This document shows, in pieces, positions 18,789-28,364 of a stretch of DNA of 64,000 bases (within the stretch, counting starts at the first letter, position 1; each line of letters opens with the position of its first letter). The DNA comes from Mycolicibacterium sp. lyk4-40-TYG-92 (GTDB lineage: Bacteria > Actinomycetota > Actinomycetes > Mycobacteriales > Mycobacteriaceae), in the NCBI RefSeq assembly GCF_030209435.1, contig NZ_JARVRX010000005.1, positions 62,001 to 126,000 on the forward strand, read 5' to 3'. Position numbers and translations under genes: made by a program. The notes under the pieces were generated by a model. That model saw nothing but the letters and a program-made list of their open reading frames with translations. It was not told the DNA's origin and searched no databases.

Positions 18789-18816
18789 TTGCCCCCAGAA
18801 TCACATCAACTATGGT
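18789..18816 (+). promoter_or_regulatory. Candidate promoter of the tRNA gene
   Basis: TTGCCC (18789-18794) and TATGGT (18811-18816) are separated by 16 bases, and the tRNA begins 30 bases after the second hexamer. This is a plausible vegetative promoter; no transcription start is known. Confidence 0.45.
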
Positions 18817-18846
18817 GGTACACCGCCAGCCGACAACCGGTGCGAC

Positions 18847-18923
18847 GCCCTCGTATCCCAACTGGCAGAGGAAACGGATTCAAAACCCGTGCAGTGTGAG
18901 TTCGAATCTCACCGAGGGCACCA
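18847..18923 (+). tRNA. tRNA with CAA anticodon (Leu), short variable loop
   Basis: A 77-base cloverleaf. Acceptor arms GCCCTCG and CGAGGGC pair fully, followed by discriminator A and an encoded CCA (18921-18923). The D arm is TCC/GGA, the T arm GTGAG/CTCAC with loop TTCGAAT, and the anticodon loop TTCAAAA places CAA at 34-36, reading UUG. The anticodon stem ACGGA/CCCGT has one A-C mismatch next to the loop. The variable loop is only five bases (GCAGT), whereas Leu tRNAs normally carry a long variable arm. Two type VII substrate genes start 23 bases downstream. Confidence 0.85.
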
Positions 18924-18946
18924 ATTCTCGCCGCTAAACTGCAGCC

Positions 18947-19219
18947 ATGGGGGCACTGCGAGTCACTGCGGATGGACTGTTCGCCGTTGCCGGTCAACTC
19001 GAGCAGTATGCCCAAGCTCTGTCGGCACACACCATCAGCGGCGCGCCGCTGCCCGCCGGCCAGTCCACCGCGGATGTCGTCGCCGAGATCCAGTCGCGCG
19101 TCGATGCCGCGTCCGCGGCACATGCCGAACGGATCTGGTCGGTTGCCTCCGCACTGACCGCTGCCGGACATGCCTACTCCGACTCCGACAGCTCGGCCTC
19201 GGCCGCCTTGGCCGAGTAG
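18947..19219 (+). CDS. EspC-like type VII secretion target (DUF2580)
   Basis: The 90-residue helical protein resembles the EspC/DUF2580 family of ESX substrates: LRVTADGLFAVAGQLEQYA at the start, an internal helical hairpin and the ending 'AAGHAYSDSDSSASAALAE'. It has no signal peptide or membrane segment. Such proteins are exported through ESX systems as a pair with a neighbouring WXG-type protein; here the next gene starts two bases after the stop. No ESX core gene (eccC, mycP) is present, so it would rely on a distant system. Confidence 0.65.
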   Translation: MGALRVTADGLFAVAGQLEQYAQALSAHTISGAPLPAGQSTADVVAEIQSRVDAASAAHAERIWSVASALTAAGHAYSDSDSSASAALAE

Positions 19220-19221
19220 CC

Positions 19222-19761
19222 ATGACAGCCGAACTCGACTTGCCGACGCTGGCACAGATCACCGATTGGGATGTGCAGCACCTGGTCGACGCTGCCGCGC
19301 AATGGAACAAGACCGCCGACCTGTGGGAGAACTCATTCCACGACGTCTGGCAGGGCACCCTGCGCCCCGGCGGCACCACGTGGGAAGGCAGTGCCGCGGA
19401 AAACGCTCAGGACATCGCCTGGCGCGATCTGGTCAGGGTCCGCGGATCGGCCGACGCACTGCGGGCCGCCGCCAGCATCGCCCACACGGGCGCGGCGTCA
19501 CTCTCCGATGTCAAGCGACTGGCGCTGGGCGCAATCGACGAGGCGCGCACCAACGAGTTCACCGTCGCCGAAGACCTGTCTGTGACCGAGGTCCGGTACC
19601 GATTCGTGGCCAGGGAACGCGAGTCGCGCGAGTCGATGGCCGACGACCACTCCGCCGACATCCGGCACTTCGCCGCAAATCTCGTTGCGCTGGACCGGGA
19701 TATCGCGCACCGCCTCCGGGCGACCATGTCCGGGATCGGCGCCCCGATCTATTCGGTCTGA
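19222..19761 (+). CDS. WXG100-like type VII secretion partner protein
   Basis: The 179-residue protein is entirely helical in appearance and carries WXG-like features in its first half (DLPTLAQITDWDVQHLVDAA, then TTWEGSAAENA). In many mycobacterial loci such a domain is the N-terminal targeting part of a larger toxin or effector, but here the gene ends with no C-terminal effector. The ATG at 19222 follows the EspC-like gene by two bases. The pair thus looks like a two-component ESX substrate of unknown role. Confidence 0.6.
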   Translation: MTAELDLPTLAQITDWDVQHLVDAAAQWNKTADLWENSFHDVWQGTLRPGGTTWEGSAAENAQDIAWRDLVRVRGSADALRAAASIAHTGAASLSDVKRLALGAIDEARTNEFTVAEDLSVTEVRYRFVARERESRESMADDHSADIRHFAANLVALDRDIAHRLRATMSGIGAPIYSV

Positions 19762-19824
19762 GCCGTAACGCGCGAGCGCCTCCCCGGCGCATCACGCGCC
19801 AGGGAGGCCTCACTCAGACCCGGG

Positions 19825-21867
19825 CTATGCGCCCTGATGGTGGTGTGTCTTGCCGTCCGTGCCCGAGGTCTTGCCACCGCTGTCGCCGTTCGACCGCCCC
19901 GTCGGCTTCGACGGTTCACTGGCAGCGGGAGCCGGCTTCTTCGTCTTGGCCGGCTTCTTGCCCGGCTTGACCTTGGTGCCCGGCTTGTCGCCGTCCTTGC
20001 CGTCGGTCGACTTGTCTTGGGCCGCACCGTCTTTGGCCGGCTTCTTGGACTCGTTCGTCGCCTTCGGTTCCGCTGCAGGCGAATCAGACTGCGGCGTTTC
20101 GGCTTTCGGCGTTTCCGCTTTCGGCGTCTCGGCCTTGGGCGTCTCTTCCTTCGGCGTGTCGACCTTCGGGATCTCTTCCTTGGGCTGCTCAGCCTTGGGC
20201 GTTTCGGTCTTCGGCTCTTCCGCCTTGGGGGTTTCGGTCTTGGGATCCGCCGTCTTGGGATCCGCCGTCTTCGGATCCGCCGTCTTGGGGTCCTCGGTCT
20301 TGGGGTCCGTCGCCTTCGGGTCCTCGACCTTCGTCTCCACGGCCTTCGGATCGACTGCCCCGGCGGCTTCGTGCTCCGCGGCCTCGACCACCTTGACGTC
20401 GCCCGATTCCGACTTGTCGCCGGCCTTCACGTGATCGGCGGTGTCTTTCGCATCGCCCACCTGAGACTTCAGCTCCGTCGCCGCCCGGTTGGCCGCCGAG
20501 AGCGTATCCGCACTGATCGACGCGGCGGCAGGCGCCAGGCTCGCGGTCGTGGTCGGTTGCGCCGCAGCGGGTTTGAAGATGCCCGACAGCAGGCTCTGGA
20601 AAGCCTTCACGGCATTGGCGAACGCGGTCTGCAGGTTGGCGGTGAACGACGCGAATGCCTTCTGGAACTGGGCCACCGCCTTCTGGATCAATTCGGCCAG
20701 TGCCACGATCGGTGAGACGACGACGGGCGGCAGCCCGATGGCGTCAGAGATCACCTTCACTGCCAGCTTCGCCGTCCAGTCGGCCTGGAAGATGCCGTAG
20801 CCGGTGTCCGTGCCGGGCACGCCGTCGCGGGTGGTGTAGATGAACAACGGGCCGGTGTAGGTCAGCGCCCGCCACGTGGCGATGAAGTCCGCGATGAAAT
20901 CGGCCTGCTTCTGATTGCTGGCCGGATCGACGACGCCGAGTTGGTCGAGGACGGTCTGGAAGCCGTACTCGGTGGCCCAGATCAGCTTTTGGCTGTCACC
21001 GTTCTGCACCATGATCGCCCGCATCTGCTGCACCTGATACAGCGCCGCCAACGGATTCAAGGCACCCTGCGAGAACTTCAGCACCTGGTTGAACTCGTAC
21101 GGGTGGACCGAGATGGCATCGAAAAAGCCTTTGGCGCCAGCGGCATACATCGCGGCGAGGAAGGTCTGCGGAGACGATGTCAGGCCGAAGAAGTCCTGCA
21201 GCGGCGCCAGGGCGCCCGCGATGACGGTGGCGGTCGGGTCCACGCCCCCGGCCCCGTCGACGCCCTTGAGGGTGGTGTAGACGGCCTTCAAGATGGCGGT
21301 GTACTTGACGGGATCCATCGGCTGGAAGAAGCTGGCGCTGTTGGGCTCGTTCCAGACCTCGTAGGCGGAGATCACGTCGCCGTACCGGGTCGCCACCTGC
21401 TTCACAAAGTCCGCGTAGACCGCAGGATCGGGCGCACCGGCGCCGGGCAGCGTGCCGCTGGGCGCCGCCCACAGGGGCGTGTGGCTGATGACCGCAAGCA
21501 CGCCCATGTTGTGAGCGCGAGCGGCGTCCATCACGTTGTTCATCAGGGTCCAGTTCGCGTCATTCGCCAGATCATTCGGACCCGTCATCTTGATCAATGC
21601 CCACGGGACGAAGACCCGGACGTTCTGCACCCCGATCGACTGCAGCTGGGTCAAGGTCTTGTCGATCTCCGCCGGCGACAGTCCGTAGAGGCTCGAGTCG
21701 GCGATGCCGATGCTCGATGACTCCGGATCGATCTCGGCGGTGGGGGTGACGTCGACCGCGACCGACCGCGGCGGCGCCGGAGCGACGTGACTGTAGGTGC
21801 AGATGACTGCCAGCGGCATCAATACGACAACGACCCTCAACATGAGAGCACGGACCAGACGGTTCAC
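19825..21867 (-). CDS. Secreted GH39/GH5-like glycoside hydrolase with Pro/Lys repeat tail
   Basis: The 680-residue protein has an N-terminal signal sequence or anchor (hydrophobic 8-25) and a (beta/alpha)8 glycosidase-like domain (about 50-390). The probable acid/base Glu is in YEVWNEPNSASF and the nucleophile Glu in LIWATEYGFQ, as in clan GH-A enzymes such as PslG. A helical stretch follows, then a tail from about 500 to the end with DPKTA, ETPKAE and related five-residue repeats, and finally Lys/Gly-rich sequence ending HHHQGA. The tail may span or bind the cell wall. The natural glycan is unknown. The GTG start has an AAGGGG ribosome-binding sequence. Confidence 0.75.
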   Translation of the reverse strand: MNRLVRALMLRVVVVLMPLAVICTYSHVAPAPPRSVAVDVTPTAEIDPESSSIGIADSSLYGLSPAEIDKTLTQLQSIGVQNVRVFVPWALIKMTGPNDLANDANWTLMNNVMDAARAHNMGVLAVISHTPLWAAPSGTLPGAGAPDPAVYADFVKQVATRYGDVISAYEVWNEPNSASFFQPMDPVKYTAILKAVYTTLKGVDGAGGVDPTATVIAGALAPLQDFFGLTSSPQTFLAAMYAAGAKGFFDAISVHPYEFNQVLKFSQGALNPLAALYQVQQMRAIMVQNGDSQKLIWATEYGFQTVLDQLGVVDPASNQKQADFIADFIATWRALTYTGPLFIYTTRDGVPGTDTGYGIFQADWTAKLAVKVISDAIGLPPVVVSPIVALAELIQKAVAQFQKAFASFTANLQTAFANAVKAFQSLLSGIFKPAAAQPTTTASLAPAAASISADTLSAANRAATELKSQVGDAKDTADHVKAGDKSESGDVKVVEAAEHEAAGAVDPKAVETKVEDPKATDPKTEDPKTADPKTADPKTADPKTETPKAEEPKTETPKAEQPKEEIPKVDTPKEETPKAETPKAETPKAETPQSDSPAAEPKATNESKKPAKDGAAQDKSTDGKDGDKPGTKVKPGKKPAKTKKPAPAASEPSKPTGRSNGDSGGKTSGTDGKTHHHQGA
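20090..20345 (-). repeat. Five-codon repeat tract (DPKTx / ETPKAE)
   Basis: This part of the glycosidase gene repeats a 15-base unit around 17 times, encoding DPKTA, DPKTE, ETPKAE and close variants. It forms a charged, extended Pro/Lys/Glu linker. Copy number in such tracts often varies between strains. Confidence 0.8.
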
Positions 21868-22399
21868 CGCAGTCCCCTTTCCGCCCTGGTCACCGCCACT
21901 CAGCGATGACGCGTCGCAGTTAATTTACTGCTCCGACAACATTTTGAAAGGCGCAAATCCGAAATCTGATCGAAATAAACCGATCGCGCAGTTAAGGCAA
22001 ATGTAGAGATGTCCTAAATACCTCTGGTATGTGTGCATTCAGCTAATCAATATCGGTTTGCATAATCGCCATGAGCAACAGTTTCTCTACTATTGATGCA
22101 GTTCAACGGTTATTTTGCGCACGGAGCAAAGCCATTCGACGCAACTGCAGAATATTTGGCAATTTTGATATTGATCGCTGCCCTACGTGCTTTTCAGCTA
22201 TGGCGAAGGGACACCGAGTATCCACGAATATCTCACACCGCGAGCCTTTCTAAATGGCCACAGCGACTGGCCATTATGGGTCCCGCAACCACCTGAAACA
22301 GCCCCACCGGCGGCACCGTGACGGCCCGCCGTTTCGCCGTCAGCGGAGGATCCGCGGCCGAGCACCCAAATGGGGCCCCGCGCGTCTACCCTTGAATCC
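21868..22399. other. Gene-free, AT-rich intergenic stretch
   Basis: About 530 bases between the divergent glycosidase and adenylate cyclase genes. From about 21920 to 22260 the sequence is visibly AT-rich compared with all surroundings (for example aattttgatattgatc). Small open frames exist, but none has a convincing ribosome-binding site or codon pattern. It must hold both divergent promoters and may be a foreign remnant or a binding region for an H-NS-like protein such as Lsr2. Confidence 0.6.
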
Positions 22400-23758
22400 A
22401 TGGCGATCATGGACGACGCTCGCCTCGCCGGTGGCGCCCCGGCCAGCGCCGAGTTGGTCGCCGCCGTGCGCCGTTCGGTGTGCGTACCGACCGCGACCGT
22501 CCGCGAGTGCCTTCGCCCCGACGCCGACACCCTGAGCCCGACAGTCGCCCGCAGCCGGCGCATCCTCACCCGCACCAGCCGGCTCGGCGCCATCCTCAGT
22601 GTCTTCTTCGCCTTCGAGGCGTTGACCACGGGGCCACATGAAATGTGGATCGCCGGGGTCAACCTCGCCAGTGCAGCGTTGTTCCTGCTCGTCCCGAACC
22701 TCTACCGGTTCGGCGAACTGATCGCACCGGCGGCCTTCGTCCTCATCGCCTACACCTCGGTCACCGTGGTGACCATCGACATCGGCACCGGCTCCGGCGT
22801 CCTGCTGTATTTCGCTGTGGCAGGTGCAATCACGCTGCTGATCGTGGGACTGGAACACCTCGCGTTCGCGGCCGTCGTCGCCGCAGTCGGCATCATCACC
22901 GCGACCGTCCTGGAATTCGCGATCCCGGCGCACACCGGCGCACAAACCGAGCTGGAAAGCCGGGTGTCGTTCGTCATCACGGCGGTGTCCGGCTGTCTGA
23001 TCGTGATGGCGACCGTCTGGTCCGTGCTGCGCGAGAACGCCATCGCCCAGCGCGCGATCCAGGCGGAGTACCTCCGGTCCGAGACGCTGCTGGCCAACAT
23101 CCTCCCGGAGTCCATCGCACAGCGCCTCAAGGATCCGGCGCACACCGTGATCGCCGACAAATTCGACGATGCCTCAGTCCTTTTCGCCGATATCGCCGGA
23201 TACACCCAACGAGCCAGCGACACCACCCCCGCCGACCTGGTCCAGTTCCTGGACACGCTGTACACGGGCCTGGACGCACTCGTCGACCGGCACGGCCTGG
23301 AAAAGGTCAAGACGAGCGGTGACTCCTACATGGTCGTCAGCGGCATACCTCACGGCCGGGCCGACCACCTCGAGGCGCTGGCGTGCCTGGCCCTGGACTT
23401 CGCCGATGAGGTCCGCGAACTGACCGACCCCAAGGGGCGCCCGGTCCCGGTGCGCATCGGCATCGCCGCCGGCCCTGTGGTGGCCGGCGTCGTGGGTTCG
23501 CGCAAGTTCTTCTACGACGTCTGGGGCGACGCGGTGAACGTCGCGTCCCGGATGGAGAGCACCGACGTCGCCGGCCGAATCCAGGTGCCGCACAACGTCT
23601 ATGAACGTCTCCAGCACGCCTACGACTTCGAGGAGCGCGGCGAGATCGACGTCAAGGGCAAGGGCTTGATGCGCACCTGGTACCTGGTCGGTCGAACCTC
23701 CCAAGCCGGCTCGTCGCGCGCCGACGGCGCTCAGTCCAGGCCGTGCTCGATCGCGTAG
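22400..23758 (+). CDS. cya: Membrane-bound class III adenylate cyclase (Rv1625c type)
   Basis: The 452-residue protein makes cyclic AMP from ATP. Six membrane segments occupy about residues 45-215, followed by a linker (RSETLLANILPESIAQRLK) and one cyclase homology domain. All catalytic positions are visible: metal-binding Asp in LFADIAGYT and SGDSYMV, the adenine-specifying Lys in EKVKTSGDS and Asp in DVWGDAVNVASR, and the transition-state Asn/Arg in the same motif. It would act as a homodimer. ATG at 22370 is an alternative start; neither has a clear ribosome-binding site. Its 3' end overlaps the response-regulator gene on the other strand by 28 bases. Confidence 0.93.
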   Translation: MAIMDDARLAGGAPASAELVAAVRRSVCVPTATVRECLRPDADTLSPTVARSRRILTRTSRLGAILSVFFAFEALTTGPHEMWIAGVNLASAALFLLVPNLYRFGELIAPAAFVLIAYTSVTVVTIDIGTGSGVLLYFAVAGAITLLIVGLEHLAFAAVVAAVGIITATVLEFAIPAHTGAQTELESRVSFVITAVSGCLIVMATVWSVLRENAIAQRAIQAEYLRSETLLANILPESIAQRLKDPAHTVIADKFDDASVLFADIAGYTQRASDTTPADLVQFLDTLYTGLDALVDRHGLEKVKTSGDSYMVVSGIPHGRADHLEALACLALDFADEVRELTDPKGRPVPVRIGIAAGPVVAGVVGSRKFFYDVWGDAVNVASRMESTDVAGRIQVPHNVYERLQHAYDFEERGEIDVKGKGLMRTWYLVGRTSQAGSSRADGAQSRPCSIA

Positions 23759-24384
23759 CGCGCCGCTTCCACCCGATTGGCCACCTGCAGTTTGCGGAAC
23801 GTTGCCTGCACGTGGTTCTCCACGGTTCGGTGGCTCAGGGTCAGACGTTCGGCGATCTGCTTGGCGGTCAAGCCTTTTGCCACGTAACGGAGGATCTCGG
23901 TCTCCCGTTCTGTCAGACCCGCGGCCGGATCCGCACCAGGTGTCTTGGCCATGCGCCGGTGCTCCCCCAGTACCAGGCCGGCCAGGCCCGGGGTGAACAC
24001 CGCACGCCCCTCACCCGTCGCGCGTACCGCGTCGGCCAACTCAGCCTTGGAGGCGCTCTTCACCAGATATCCGGTGGCACCGGCCTTCACGGCCTCCAGC
24101 ACGTCGTCGCGCTCATCAGAGGCCGACAACACCAGCACCCGGCTCGCCGGTGAGACCGCCAGCACCTGGGTGGTCGCCTCGACACCACTACCGTCGGACA
24201 GTCGCATGTCCATCACCACCACCGCAGGCTTGACCACCGCGGCCCGGCGTCCTGCCGCCGCAACACCGTCGGCGGTGGCCACCACAGCGAACCCGGAGTC
24301 CTCGAGATCACGGGCAACGGCATCCCGCCAGATCGGGTGGTCGTCGACCACCATGACGGTCAGCTGCGGCGCAGGCTCAGGCAT
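23731..24384 (-). CDS. NarL/LuxR-family response regulator
   Basis: The 217-residue regulator has a receiver domain (about 8-125) with the phospho-acceptor Asp in VVVMDMRLSDGSG and the Lys in GYLVKSASK. A C-terminal LuxR-type helix-turn-helix follows (LTERETEILRYVAKGLTAKQIAE, then SHRTVENHVQ). It is the last gene of a five-gene operon and overlaps the kinase gene by eight bases, so the two form a cognate pair. The target genes are unknown but the transporter genes of its own operon are candidates. Confidence 0.9.
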   Translation of the reverse strand: MPEPAPQLTVMVVDDHPIWRDAVARDLEDSGFAVVATADGVAAAGRRAAVVKPAVVVMDMRLSDGSGVEATTQVLAVSPASRVLVLSASDERDDVLEAVKAGATGYLVKSASKAELADAVRATGEGRAVFTPGLAGLVLGEHRRMAKTPGADPAAGLTERETEILRYVAKGLTAKQIAERLTLSHRTVENHVQATFRKLQVANRVEAARYAIEHGLD

Positions 24385-25536
24385 CGGAGCCGTCCGTTCT
24401 GGGCACGGTCAGCTCCCACTCGGTGCCCGCTCCCGGCGACGTCGTCAGCTCCGCCGTGCCGCCGAGTGATTCCAGCCGTCCCACAATGGATTTCGTCACG
24501 CCCATATGCCCCTCCGCAGCCGCCTGTGCCAACCGTCCGTCGGCAATTCCCACCCCATCGTCGCGGACGCTCACCACGACTTGCTCGCCCAGGTCCTCGA
24601 CGAGGACGAAGGCCCGGGCCTCTGGCCCCGCGTGCACGGCCGTGTTGCCGAGCACGTTGGCCACCGCGGCATCGAGTTCGCCCGCCACGGCGGCGTCGAG
24701 CAGCACCGGGTCCGGCGGCACGCTCACCGCGACGCGATCACCCGCGCGGGTGCGGAGCATTTCCCCGACGTCGACCAGACCTCCCGGCGCCTCGTCCAGG
24801 CCGGAACTGACCAGCCGGCGCAGCGCCCGTTCCTGCTCGCCGGCCAGCTGCGCGAGTTCCGTTGTCTCACCGCCGATTTCCCGCCCCTTGCGCGCCACCA
24901 GTGCCAGCACCTGGATGGCGCCGTCGTGTACCTGGCGGGACAGCCGTTCGCGCTCCGCGGTCGCCGCCGCAATTCGGATGGCACGCTGCAACTCCGCGTG
25001 GGCCCGGCGGGCGGTCTGCGCGGCCATCCCGACGGCGAGCCCCGCCGCCAGCTCGATGACGAGTGTCGCCTGCCGGCCGAGATTGGGGTCGAAGTAGCCC
25101 TTCAGCACCGCGCCGGCCGCCGTCACCAGTAGCCCGACGCCCATTCCGGCCAGCGGCCCCAGCTGGATTGCGGCCGACAACGTCGCGTTGGTGGCCCACA
25201 ACGTCGTCGGCCACGACTGGTTGCCGGCGATCCACGCCGGGGATGCCACCAGATCGGTCGACAACACCAGCACGACGACGACCAGCACTTCGGCCAGCAC
25301 CCACGCCGTCCGCCGGCCGAAGCCCGACAGATAGGCCACCGCACACGCCACGCTCCAGGCGATGAGGGCCCCGAACAACACCCACGTGACGGCCGGGTGC
25401 TGCAGATCGTCATTGACCGCGAGCTGAAATCCCAAGGCGTACAGGCAGCTGAGCAGCCGGAAACCCTGCGCCGCCCGCCACAGCGGGGCGGCCGGGTCCG
25501 GTTCCGGGCCCGGTTTCGAGGCGGGGTGAACAGCCA

Positions 25537-25537
<1 letters not shown>
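24377..25537 (-). CDS. Sensor histidine kinase of the HisKA_3/MacS type
   Basis: The 386-residue kinase has about five hydrophobic segments in residues 25-185, little extracytoplasmic sequence, then a HisKA_3 dimerisation helix with the phospho-acceptor His in LSRQVHDGAIQVLALV. The ATPase domain has the N box (ANVLGNTAVHAG), DDGVGIADG and a G-rich lid (GAGTEWEL). The MacS-type N-terminal region senses an unknown signal in or near the membrane. The GTG start shares a base with the stop codon of the transporter ATPase (TAGTG), so the kinase is translationally coupled to the ABC transporter. Confidence 0.88.
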
Positions 25538-26294
<757 letters not shown>

Positions 26295-26298
<4 letters not shown>

Positions 26299-27230
26299 GC
26301 GGGCACACCCCCATGGTCGCCCATCTGTGCCAGGGCAAGGGCCTCGAGTTGCTTGGTCGTCAGTTTGCGCGACGCGCCCCGGGAGAAGTACCGCTCCAGG
26401 TAGAACTGGCCGACCATCAGCACGCTGGTGATGACCAGGTACCAGGTGGCGGCGACCAGCAGCAGCGGGATGGGCTGGAAGATCACCGCGGAGATGTCGC
26501 GGGTGCGGGTGTACAGCTCGAGCGTGTACGGCACGGCCGTGACCAGCGAGGTGGTTTTCAGCATGCTGATCAGCTCGTTGCCGGTGGGCGGCACGATGAC
26601 TCGCATCGCCTGCGGCAGAACGGTGCGCCGCATGGTCATCCACCACGACATGCCGAGGGCGACCGACGCCTCGGTCTGCCCCTCCGGGACGGAAATGATT
26701 CCGGCACGGATGATCTCGGCCATGTAGGCGGCTTCGTTGAGGCCCAGGCCGACGAAGGCCATCTCGAACGCCAGCGACAGACCCTGCAGCTGGATGTGGA
26801 ACAGCGAAGGACCGAACGGCACCCCGATCTGGATGTTCTGGTAGATCGACGGGAACAGGCCCCAGAACACCAGCTGCACGTACACCGGAGTACCGCGGAA
26901 AATCCACAGATAGCCCCATGCGACCGCGCGGAACACCGGGTTCGGTGACAGCCGCATCACGGCCAGGACGACGCCGAGCACCAAGCCGATCGTCATCGCA
27001 TAGACGGTGAGCTGCACGGTGTTCCACGCTGCCTCGGCCACCCGCTCGTCGAGCAGATACTTGAGGTAGGTGTCCCAGCCGTAGGCCGGGTTGGTCGCGG
27101 CGCCGTAGAGGAACAGTCCGGCAACGATGATGATCGCGACGGCCCCGACCCACCGCCAGGGATGCCGCAGCGGTACCGCGTGGATGGCAGCTGGACCGTG
27201 CGGGTCAGCCGCCGACTCAGCTTTCGTCAC
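26295..27230 (-). CDS. Polar amino-acid ABC transporter permease
   Basis: The 311-residue membrane protein has an N-terminal hydrophobic segment at about 28-47 and a five-segment HisM/GlnP-type core. The coupling motif [24 protein letters not shown] with the downstream [15 protein letters not shown] is the PAAT signature that contacts the ATPase. Only one permease gene is present, so it should work as a homodimer. The GTG start comes one base after the stop of the binding-protein gene. Confidence 0.92.
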
Positions 27231-27231
27231 G

Positions 27232-28152
27232 TCAGCTGGTGGCCCCGTTGATGACCGGCTTGTCGATCATTCCGGCCTGCACGCCCCAGTTGGTGGCGAT
27301 CTGCTTGTACGTGCCGTTGTCGATCAGGTGCTGCAGCGCCTGCAACAGCGACTGCGCCAACGGCGAGCCCTTCTTCACGGGCCAACCGTAGGGCGCCGAA
27401 TCGAACACCTCCCCGGCTTGTACCAGCTTGCCGCCCGCCTGCTTGATCGCCCACAGCGTCACCGGCGAGTCCGCCGACATGGCGTCGGCCTGGCCCACGA
27501 CGACGGCGTTGGCGGCCTGGTCCTGGTTGTCGAACTTCACCACGTCGATGGGCGGTTTACCGGAATCGGTGCACGCCTTGGTCTTCGCGGGCAGTTCCTC
27601 GGTGTCCTGGACCGTGGTGGACTCGACGGCGATCTTCTTGCCGCAGGCGTTGCCGGGGTCGACATGGTCACCCGCGCGCTGCGCCCACAGGCTGCCCGCC
27701 GAGAAGTAGGTGACGAAATCGACCTGCTGCTCGCGCTGCTTGCTGTCGGTGAACGACGACATGCCGACGTTGTAGGTGCCGGCCTGGATCGCCGGGATGA
27801 TCTTGGAGAAGTCCGACTCTTCGCGGTAGTCGACCGTCAGGCCGAGCGTCTGCGCGATGGCGTTCATCAGGTCGACGTCGAATCCGACGACCTTGCCGCT
27901 GGGATCCTTGTATTCGTTGGGCGCGTACGGGATGTTCACGCCGACGATCAGCTTGCCGCTGGACTTGATGGCCTCCGGCACCGTGTTGGCGATGGACTCG
28001 ACCTTGGCGGCCGGAGCCGCAGACGAACTCGATGCGGGCGAGCTGGATTCGGTGTTCTTGGTGCATCCGGACAGCGCCAACGCGCCACTGGCCGCCACCA
28101 CCACCGCAATGCGCCACGCCGTGCCCCGACGGGTCTGACTCACACCTGACAC
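27232..28152 (-). CDS. Polar amino-acid ABC transporter binding lipoprotein
   Basis: The 306-residue SBP_bac_3 protein delivers its ligand to the adjacent permease and ATPase. The signal peptide ends in the lipobox ALSGC, followed by a Ser-rich linker. The domain from about residue 55 has the family features: GKLIVGVNIPYAPNEY, GFDVDLMNAIAQTLGL and GMSSFTDSKQREQQVDFV. The ligand is probably a polar or charged amino acid. The frame is open far upstream, but the GTG at 28152 follows GGAAGAGG and places the signal peptide at the N-terminus. It heads the five-gene transporter/two-component operon. Confidence 0.9.
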   Translation of the reverse strand: MSGVSQTRRGTAWRIAVVVAASGALALSGCTKNTESSSPASSSSAAPAAKVESIANTVPEAIKSSGKLIVGVNIPYAPNEYKDPSGKVVGFDVDLMNAIAQTLGLTVDYREESDFSKIIPAIQAGTYNVGMSSFTDSKQREQQVDFVTYFSAGSLWAQRAGDHVDPGNACGKKIAVESTTVQDTEELPAKTKACTDSGKPPIDVVKFDNQDQAANAVVVGQADAMSADSPVTLWAIKQAGGKLVQAGEVFDSAPYGWPVKKGSPLAQSLLQALQHLIDNGTYKQIATNWGVQAGMIDKPVINGATS

Positions 28153-28364
28153 GTTGCCTCTTCCTTCGTGCTCAACTCTGCTCCGACCACAACTGCCATG
28201 CCACACCGCCAGCGCGCATCGGTCAGCGCGCTGCGTTGGAGAGCACCTTATCGGCACGGTGGTCACCAAGCAGCCCAAACGCCAGTTGTCCACATCTAGA
28301 ACCAGCGAAAAACAACGATGTCCGAACTCGGCCCCCATGGCGTCAAATATGTGAGACTGCGTCA

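Noticed and set aside
20090..20345. Possible minisatellite unrelated to a gene
   Set aside because: The 15-base units keep the reading frame of the glycosidase and encode five-residue motifs.
22071..22253. 60-codon open frame in the AT-rich gap
   Set aside because: No ribosome-binding site precedes it and the sequence resembles no known protein; short frames are expected by chance in AT-rich DNA.
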